Below are positions 1-4,849 of a stretch of 8,318 nt of DNA, one piece after another; within the stretch, counting starts at the first letter, position 1; each line of letters begins with the position of its first letter. Both the position numbers and the translations under genes were made by a program. Location: positions 1 to 8,318 of the forward strand of contig DXVA01000150.1 of assembly GCA_019408975.1 (NCBI GenBank). The letters are read 5' to 3'. The notes beneath the pieces were generated by a model. It was not told where the DNA came from, did not search any database, and worked only from the letters and a program-made list of their open reading frames with translations. This DNA is from Lentisphaeria bacterium (GTDB taxonomy: Bacteria; Verrucomicrobiota; Lentisphaeria; Victivallales; UBA1829).

Positions 1-1540
1 CCACCGATGCGATGGATGAATCTGTGATCAACGGAATTGTCACCTTTCCCGTTTTTATCATGCTTTTCTTTGCTTTTTCCACATAAGCTTCAAAAATGGA
101 AAGGATTTTTGAAGCCAGATATTTCGAGACAGGGTGATCAGCTTTGGCAACGGCGGCATTTAAAGCGTTTCTGCATGCTTTTTCCGTTTTGGGGTCTTTC
201 AGAAGATAATGTCCGGTAGATTTCACGGCGTTGTCATAATAATAACTCGATGCGCCATCTGCATACCAGGTATCTCGGACAATATCATAGAATTTTTTCA
301 TTTCATCCGCTGCCGCGCGGAAGGTTTTCCGGAGATACTCTTCCCGCAGGGATTCAATATCCTGATCCGGATTCCAAAGCAGTCTGCAAACAATCCAGAA
401 TTCCATGGCGGAAATGTATTCCGCATTGTTTTTCAAAATCCATTCCGAATAAATTCGGCGGATTTTCATTGTGCGCATGAGTTGCAGATCTTTCTGTATG
501 ACGTAGCTCACGGGGCGTGGGTAATCCGCAGCACAGCCGTAATATTCGTAGATATTGAAAGAGGAGCAGAGACGATTCCACGCTTTCAGGTTTTCCAGCG
601 GTATCTTATTGGTAGAGCCATGAAAATCCTGTTTCAGATTTTTGTTGATCGGACAATATACGATAATGATGTTGTCTTCTATCGATACCGGCGGCGGAGT
701 CGTTGCGAACATATAGGCGACTGTGGCTATTCGGAAGTCGGGATATTTTTTCTTGATTTCACGTGCCACGCGGTTCAGCCACATGTAATACTGCGTGGAA
801 CGAAATTCAGCCTCATTTTCCTTTTTTGTGAGAATTCGTCCGCCGGGAAGCCGGATAGGAGCAAGGCATTCCTTGCAGTTGCATGTGCCATTGCTGTCTT
901 CCACACCGATTCCTGCTATTCTGCACTCCAGACCGGATTCAATGCGTTCTCGGATGAAATTTCTTGCGAATTCCTCCGCACTGCCGAGGGCGGTAAAGCA
1001 GAGATTGGCATGATAGCCGGGTTTTGCTCGTTTCCCGTCGACCAGACAATAGTATTCAGGATGCTCCGAACCATATTTTTCCCATGGCAGGTAACGGTGC
1101 AAATTGTGGCATTGATAATCATCGTCGGTAAAGCCGAAGCGTTTCCTTGGAGCCTCTTTTGCATTGGTAGCATTAGTTTTCAGGCGCAGACAGAAGTATT
1201 CTGTACGCGGGTCATTGTAGAAATAGCCATTGTTAATTCCCCATGCCCGTTCCTGTATCACCGGCTTGTCAGCATAGTTTGCCCGTTTGATTGTGAGATC
1301 CCGCACGGGAGTGAAAATGCGGTCCATTCCTGCCGCAAGGGTAGGCCAGATGATATCAGTGTTTTTTTCTAGAAGGTCGTAGACCGCGAATACGCACCCA
1401 GCAGGACGGGTGCTGAACAGATACAACCCGTTATTGTCCATTCGGATGGCGAAGCCCTCCGAATCTTTCAGGAAATGGATGTCATCCGGGAATTTGCTTT
1501 GTAAAAATGAAAGGTATTCTGACAACTCCGCACAAGGCAT
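1..1540 (-). CDS. DUF4838 protein, 3' end beyond the left edge, N-terminus apparently missing
   Basis: The reverse strand is open without a stop from 1600 down to the left edge, giving 513 codons from the first usable ATG (1538-1540). Visible features are an N-terminal stretch resembling the alpha-glucuronidase-type N-terminal domain (EGFAIRMDNNGLYLF, then VFAVYDLLEKN, about residues 24-60). A central part follows with C220-N-C222-K-E-C225 and then YYMWLNRVAREIKKKYPDFRIATVAYM and TTPPP, which is how DUF4838 domains read. These proteins occur beside glycosidases and sulfatases in Lentisphaerota, Planctomycetota and Bacteroidota; their activity is unknown to me, though a glycosidase-like role is suspected. 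Family members normally begin with a signal peptide and a fuller N-terminal domain. Here neither is present, no Shine-Dalgarno precedes the ATG, and the frame closes at 1601-1603. I infer a 5'-truncated, probably non-functional copy. The family call is firm; the start is not. Confidence 0.82.
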   Translation of the reverse strand, partial: MPCAELSEYLSFLQSKFPDDIHFLKDSEGFAIRMDNNGLYLFSTRPAGCVFAVYDLLEKNTDIIWPTLAAGMDRIFTPVRDLTIKRANYADKPVIQERAWGINNGYFYNDPRTEYFCLRLKTNATNAKEAPRKRFGFTDDDYQCHNLHRYLPWEKYGSEHPEYYCLVDGKRAKPGYHANLCFTALGSAEEFARNFIRERIESGLECRIAGIGVEDSNGTCNCKECLAPIRLPGGRILTKKENEAEFRSTQYYMWLNRVAREIKKKYPDFRIATVAYMFATTPPPVSIEDNIIIVYCPINKNLKQDFHGSTNKIPLENLKAWNRLCSSFNIYEYYGCAADYPRPVSYVIQKDLQLMRTMKIRRIYSEWILKNNAEYISAMEFWIVCRLLWNPDQDIESLREEYLRKTFRAAADEMKKFYDIVRDTWYADGASSYYYDNAVKSTGHYLLKDPKTEKACRNALNAAVAKADHPVSKYLASKILSIFEAYVEKAKKSMIKTGKVTIPLITDSSIASV

Positions 1541-1830
1541 ATCGTGAACACAAGTATATTTATCCGTTTTACGGCTATGCCAATCCGACGATGGAAGGTT
1601 TTATTGTGACTCATATTAAAGGTCCCGCTGGAATGCCGTCCGGTTTCGGTTTTAATTTGGCGCTTGACGGCGTAGTTTCCGACAATAGTGAGCTTGGACA
1701 GGAATATGGTATTCGGGGCAGTATAAAAATCACCCGCCCGGATTATTTTCAGACGGGAAAGCCAAGACCGGAAAACGAATTTTACATTGATCAATTTGCA
1801 GTCATACAGAAAAGCAGTAACAGGAATTGA
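1507..1830 (+). pseudogene. C-terminal fragment of an unidentified, probably secreted protein
   Basis: The frame from about 1550 to the TGA at 1828-1830 has natural-looking protein composition: GFGFNLALDG, then SELGQEYGIRGSIKITRPDYF, ending ENEFYIDQFAVIQK. The alternating hydrophobic pattern and the closing YIDQFAV strand resemble the last strands of a jelly-roll or concanavalin-like beta-sandwich, as found at the end of carbohydrate-active proteins. I do not recognise the family. The first ATG (1507) has no Shine-Dalgarno, no signal peptide follows, and the first 10-15 codons overlap the antisense start of the DUF4838 frame. This therefore looks like the surviving 3' end of a longer plus-strand gene. 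It could instead be a short hypothetical gene, or chance coding potential; the minus-strand frame over the same region reads less like a protein. Confidence 0.5.
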
Positions 1831-1860
1831 CCGGCTTTCCGGAAGAATCTGCATTAGAAG

Positions 1861-1916
1861 ATTGCAAAATCCGTCTTCACACTGTATTTTATTCCCATGA
1901 ATACGGATTTTGCAAT
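1861..1916. repeat. Perfect 14-bp inverted repeat bracketing the acetyltransferase start codon
   Basis: ATTGCAAAATCCGT at 1861-1874 is exactly complementary to ACGGATTTTGCAAT at 1903-1916, with 28 bases between. The right arm lies inside the coding sequence (codons 3-7 of the acetyltransferase) and the start codon at 1897 sits in the loop. As RNA this would form a 14-bp stem right at the translation start. No T-run follows, so it does not look like an intrinsic terminator. It may control translation, bind a protein, or be a scar of a small rearrangement. Confidence 0.75.
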
Positions 1917-2757
1917 ACGGCGGATGGAGCTTTCCGACATTGACGATTTGATCGTGCTGGGAGCCACCATCGAATGGAAAATGATTCCGGAAAACTGGCT
2001 CCTCACTTTAGAGCCGTTCCCGGAACACTGTTTCGTCGCCATTGCAGACGGAAAGCTGGCGGGCTCTGCGGTTTCCTGCTGTTATGATGGAAAACATGCG
2101 GTCATCAGCAAGGTAATCGTTGAAAAGTCCTGCCGCAGATGCGGAATCGCGACGAGGCTGATGCAGCAGGTCATGGCGTCTTATCCCCGCGGAACCTCTT
2201 TTCTGCTGGATTCCTCACCGTACGGGATGGAACTGTATCGGAAACTCGGATTCTCTGAAATGGAATTCCCGCGCATCCGGAAGCTCCGGACCTTTGATTT
2301 CCAATTATACCCGGAGGACGGAGCGGAGATTGCGGTCCCGCTTGAGGAAACGGATTTGCAGGAGATTTTCGCTCTTGATTTTCAAGTCAGCCGGGTAGAC
2401 CGCTCGCATATTTTGAGAAAGTATTTTGATGCGGCTCCCGAACTCGCATTCAAAGTTGTCAACGAATCGAAGATTGCAGGTTTCTGCCTCGGGAACCGGA
2501 GCGGCATCTGCCGTGAAATCTGCCCGCTGATCGCAGACAGTACAGACGTGGCGAAGACTCTGTTCCTGAAATCCGCGACGGCGGATGAAAATCACGGGAT
2601 CATCGCAGACATTCCCGCCTGTCATGCGGAATTCATCTCATTTCTGGAATCACGTTCCATGATTTTGCTCATGGAGCTTGCACGTATGGGAAAAGGGGAT
2701 GTGCCGCTTTATGCCCCGCAGCATTATTTCTCATTGCTGGGTTCAAACCTGGGATAA
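1897..2757 (+). CDS. Two-domain GNAT family N-acetyltransferase
   Basis: This 286-residue cytoplasmic protein is predicted to transfer an acetyl group from acetyl-CoA to an unknown amine. The N-terminal GNAT domain covers about residues 4-135. The start IRRMELSDIDDL is the usual first strand and helix, and VIVEKSCRRCGIATRLMQQVM carries the acetyl-CoA-binding motif A, with R80-R81-C82-G83-I84-A85 in the Q/R-x-x-G-x-G/A position. SPYGMELYRKLGF is the usual motif-B end. Residues about 145-286 resemble the second GNAT-like domain (Acetyltransf_18 type) of this family, ending in ELARMGKGD and YFSLLGSNLG. The length fits two-domain members. No Shine-Dalgarno is visible before ATG 1897, but the N-terminus fits the family, so I kept it over Met10 (1924). 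It stands alone, followed by a 171-base gap. The substrate cannot be told from the sequence. Confidence 0.88.
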   Translation: MNTDFAIRRMELSDIDDLIVLGATIEWKMIPENWLLTLEPFPEHCFVAIADGKLAGSAVSCCYDGKHAVISKVIVEKSCRRCGIATRLMQQVMASYPRGTSFLLDSSPYGMELYRKLGFSEMEFPRIRKLRTFDFQLYPEDGAEIAVPLEETDLQEIFALDFQVSRVDRSHILRKYFDAAPELAFKVVNESKIAGFCLGNRSGICREICPLIADSTDVAKTLFLKSATADENHGIIADIPACHAEFISFLESRSMILLMELARMGKGDVPLYAPQHYFSLLGSNLG

Positions 2758-2865
2758 GAATTAATTGCAGGAACAAGCCGGGCAGGCCAGCTTTATTCAG
2801 GGGGATGGCGGGCCATTATTCTGTTCTCATACTGTTTTTTTCTGAATTTTTATTGAGATCATATC

Positions 2866-2893
2866 TTGACAAAAAGAGAAATCTGTTTATAAT
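2866..2893 (+). promoter_or_regulatory. Consensus sigma-70-type promoter for the regulator operon
   Basis: TTGACA (2866-2871) and TATAAT (2888-2893) are both exact consensus hexamers, separated by 16 bp, within an AT-rich stretch. Transcription is predicted to start near 2900, about 29 bases before the regulator start codon. It is the only strong promoter I see for the three genes that follow. A consensus promoter implies high basal strength, so repression by the encoded GntR/LacI-type regulator would be the natural control. Confidence 0.85.
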
Positions 2894-2894
2894 A

Positions 2895-2920
2895 TTAACA
2901 TGGAAAGTTAACATGGAAAG
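2895..2920 (+). repeat. Tandem 13-bp direct repeat at the transcription start (candidate operator)
   Basis: TTAACATGGAAAG occurs twice back to back (2895-2907 and 2908-2920) with no mismatch. The first copy begins two bases after the -10 hexamer and covers the predicted transcription start. The junction also creates an inverted element, TTAAC (2895-2899) with GTTAA (2907-2911), and the palindrome GTTAAC (2907-2912). A dimeric repressor bound here would block initiation, so an autoregulatory operator for the adjacent regulator is plausible. The function is inferred from position only; a simple tandem duplication is the alternative. Confidence 0.6.
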
Positions 2921-2928
2921 AGAAAAAG

Positions 2929-3966
2929 ATGCGGCAGACAACATTCATGCACATATTCAGTGATCTTCATGGTGCGATTTCCGACGGCACTCTGCTTCCG
3001 GGAATGCCGCTGCCGTCGGAGAATGCTCTTGCACAGCAGTATTCGACCAGCCGGCCGACTGTCCGCAAAGCCATAAAAATGCTTTCCGAACAATCGCTGA
3101 TTGTGAGAAAACAGGGAATCGGTTCCGTTGTGGCGGAAAAGAAGCAGGAGAAACCTCTGGTTTTTGCCATTGACCTGGAATTGCAGTCTTCCTCGTATCA
3201 CTATTACCAGAAGATCATAAAAGGAATCTCTTCGGTTGCGGAGTCGGGAAAGCATAAGCTTCAGATCATATCTCTGGAAAGTGATCTTGCAGCGGCGGCG
3301 GAAGGGATAGACGGTTTTATTCTTTCCCATATCAGAAATGATCAGGATAAGTTTAATGAATTTGCAAAGCTTGCCGGGAAGGGAATTCCCGCCGTGCTGA
3401 TCAACCGTTTTCCAGTAAACCCCGAACTGTCTTATATCTCGGTGGATTTCCGGAAAGAGATGTTCCGCACGGTAAATTGCCTTTTGAAAAACGGAGCGCG
3501 CAATATCCTGCTTTATGCCCCGCTTTCCTGCAAGGAGCCCCAGTTCGTTTCGCGTATTGAGGGGTGGCGGCAGGCGTATCGCGGAAACGGTCTGGCTGTG
3601 CAGGAATCGCTTGTGATCGATGATGATTCTCCGGAAGATATGGAGCGGTTCCGGCGGCAGTTGAAATCGGGGCGGGCAGATGTGCTTTTCATTTCTCAGG
3701 GAGACGAGTTTTTCCAGGCGATGCAGGCGGTCGTGGCTGCGGGCCTGCGAGTTCCGGAAGATATCTCGATTTTCTGCTTTGACGACATGGAAGTTCTCAG
3801 CGACCGGATGGGGATTCCGCTGTCCTTCATCAAAATGCCGCTGGAAAAAATGGGACGTCTCGCGGCAGAGTATCTTATCCGGAAAAACAGGGACAGGACA
3901 AGTCCCCCAATTCATCAGGTTCTTGAAACGTCTTTAGTCATAAACGGTTGCAGATTTTTACCCTAA
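2929..3966 (+). CDS. GntR-type DNA-binding regulator with LacI-type sugar-sensing domain
   Basis: The 345-residue product has a GntR winged helix at about residues 1-70: ISDGTLLPGMPLPSENALAQ with L28-P29-S30-E31, the recognition helix S41-R-P-T-V-R-K, then QSLIVRKQGIGSVV. From about residue 77 a periplasmic-binding-protein-like domain of LacI type follows: FAIDLE, GIDGFIL, GIPAVLINR, YISVDFR, GARNILLYA, RIEGWRQAY, ADVLFISQ, VPEDISIFCFDDME and the closing LETSLVINGC. This layout matches AraR-like repressors of sugar-utilisation genes. It probably represses its own operon and is released by a saccharide produced by, or related to, the glycosidase substrate. The start is fixed by the N-terminal GntR homology; the Shine-Dalgarno is poor (GGAAAGAG, 2915-2922). 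Its TAA overlaps the ribosome-binding site of the next gene. Confidence 0.92.
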   Translation: MRQTTFMHIFSDLHGAISDGTLLPGMPLPSENALAQQYSTSRPTVRKAIKMLSEQSLIVRKQGIGSVVAEKKQEKPLVFAIDLELQSSSYHYYQKIIKGISSVAESGKHKLQIISLESDLAAAAEGIDGFILSHIRNDQDKFNEFAKLAGKGIPAVLINRFPVNPELSYISVDFRKEMFRTVNCLLKNGARNILLYAPLSCKEPQFVSRIEGWRQAYRGNGLAVQESLVIDDDSPEDMERFRRQLKSGRADVLFISQGDEFFQAMQAVVAAGLRVPEDISIFCFDDMEVLSDRMGIPLSFIKMPLEKMGRLAAEYLIRKNRDRTSPPIHQVLETSLVINGCRFLP

Positions 3967-3970
3967 GGAG
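3965..3970 (+). promoter_or_regulatory. Ribosome-binding site of the pseudopilin gene
   Basis: AAGGAG lies 7 bases before ATG 3978 and overlaps the TAA stop of the regulator (3964-3966). It decides for the start at 3978 rather than the in-frame ATG at 3948, which sits inside the regulator gene without such a site. The overlap makes translational coupling with the regulator likely. Confidence 0.85.
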
Positions 3971-3977
3971 AAAAAAT

Positions 3978-4808
3978 ATGAAAAAGGCATATTCTGTCGG
4001 AAATCCGGAACGGCGAAATGGAAGAGAAATCCATGCAGGCTTTTCCTGCTGCGAGGGACATTTTTCTCTTTTTCCAGCCCGCAGATTGCGAAATTTCACA
4101 TTGATAGAACTTCTTGTCGTCGTTTCCATTATTGCGATTCTGGCAGGGCTTCTGCTGCCGGCATTGAACAAGGCGCGCGAGAAAGCAAAAGACGCCGCCT
4201 GCATGTCCCAGATCAAACAGTTTTGCGCGGCATCCATGATGTATTCGGATGAAGCGAACGGATGGTTTCCCACCAGCGGCGAGCGGGATGATGCTGCGCC
4301 GCGCATGGACCGGGATGATAAATGGCATGGTTTTGCGCTGCTGTATTTTACCGGGTATATCCGTAACAAATCACTGTATTACTGTCCTGCAAGTGTCCAT
4401 TACAAGCTGAATGACTCCACATACGGATTCGGGCGCCAGGAGTTTAAACAAAACTTTGCGCTGATGTGTTATTCAAGTTATTTTTACATGGCGAATTTCT
4501 TCAGTTCGGACGGCCGCACTCCATATTCGTCTCGCAATCATGTCATGGCGCGCGGCCCGCTTCTTGGCTGGAGATCCCGGTCCGCCGGGGTCGCGGCAAA
4601 AAAGCTGAAACCTTCCGAAGACCCTCTGCTGGCGGATGCCATTTGGTCTTCCGATATGACGCGGGCGACTTTCCGGCGTTCCAGCCACATAAGCGGCGCC
4701 AAACCGCGCGGACTTAACGTCGGCTATATTGACGGTCATGTCGGCTGGTCGGCATTCGGTAAAATGAAGTGCCGTCTCTGGAGCGTCAACCAATATTACT
4801 GGTATTGA
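3978..4808 (+). CDS. Type II secretion/type IV pilin-like protein with H-X-DG C-terminal domain
   Basis: This 276-residue protein carries the class III prepilin signature FTLIELLVVVSIIAILAG at residues 40-57: mature Phe+1 is F40, the conserved Glu+5 is E44, and a hydrophobic N-terminal helix follows. Prepilin peptidase should cut between N39 and F40. The leader is long (39 residues) and ends in Asn instead of the classical Gly. The helix continues as LLPALNKAREKAKD, then CMSQIKQF, YSDEANGWFP, YYC136P, and near the end H237, G-L-N-V and D252-G-H-V. This is the pattern of DUF1559-like proteins with a C-terminal H-X9-DG motif, here with 14 residues between His and Asp. Such proteins are greatly expanded in Lentisphaerota and Planctomycetota, with poorly known roles. 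It should be membrane-anchored with an extracytoplasmic body. Its place between a sugar regulator and a secreted glycosidase suggests a link to export or surface handling. Confidence 0.9.
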   Translation: MKKAYSVGNPERRNGREIHAGFSCCEGHFSLFPARRLRNFTLIELLVVVSIIAILAGLLLPALNKAREKAKDAACMSQIKQFCAASMMYSDEANGWFPTSGERDDAAPRMDRDDKWHGFALLYFTGYIRNKSLYYCPASVHYKLNDSTYGFGRQEFKQNFALMCYSSYFYMANFFSSDGRTPYSSRNHVMARGPLLGWRSRSAGVAAKKLKPSEDPLLADAIWSSDMTRATFRRSSHISGAKPRGLNVGYIDGHVGWSAFGKMKCRLWSVNQYYWY

Positions 4809-4809
4809 A

Positions 4810-4823
4810 ACGGCGAAAGCCGT
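4810..4823 (+). promoter_or_regulatory. Intercistronic hairpin with GAAA tetraloop
   Basis: ACGGC-GAAA-GCCGT forms a 5-bp stem capped by a GNRA tetraloop, starting directly after the pseudopilin stop codon and followed by ATTTT. It could be a weak attenuator, lowering transcription into the glycosidase gene, or an mRNA processing or stability element. The stem is short and the T-run brief, so a full terminator is unlikely. Confidence 0.4.
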
Positions 4824-4837
4824 ATTTTGCAGAATAA

Positions 4838-4845
4838 GAGAGGAA
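4838..4845 (+). promoter_or_regulatory. Ribosome-binding site of the glycoside hydrolase gene
   Basis: GAGAGGAA, with a purine-rich AGAGG core, ends 4 bases before ATG 4850. It supports this start, which is also followed by a typical signal peptide. Confidence 0.75.
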
Positions 4846-4849
4846 CAGA

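Noticed and set aside
209..1372. A 387-codon open frame on the plus strand
   Set aside because: It is the antisense shadow of the DUF4838 gene. The minus strand has recognisable family motifs across the same bases, while this frame gives an unnatural composition and no motif.
1831..1844. Small palindromic stretch CCGG-CTTT-CCGG and TTCCGGAA
   Set aside because: The 4-bp stem has no T-run, and CCGGAA words are frequent throughout the window.
1468..1854. A 128-codon minus-strand frame opposite the C-terminal fragment
   Set aside because: It lacks any domain pattern. The plus-strand frame over 1550-1830 reads far more like a protein, and this frame differs from that of the DUF4838 gene.
1827..1855. 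Possible promoter for the acetyltransferase (TTGACC, 17 bp, TGCATT)
   Set aside because: The -35 is good but the -10 candidate matches consensus at only three positions, so it cannot be told from chance.
2785..2814. Possible terminator after the acetyltransferase gene
   Set aside because: The pairing GGCC-A-GC with GC-G-GGCC has a mismatch and a 16-base loop, and the nearest T-run (about 2834-2841) is some 20 bases away. It does not meet the form of an intrinsic terminator.
2908..3915. A 335-codon minus-strand frame opposite the regulator
   Set aside because: The plus strand encodes a complete GntR/LacI-type regulator with promoter. The antisense frame shows no domain.
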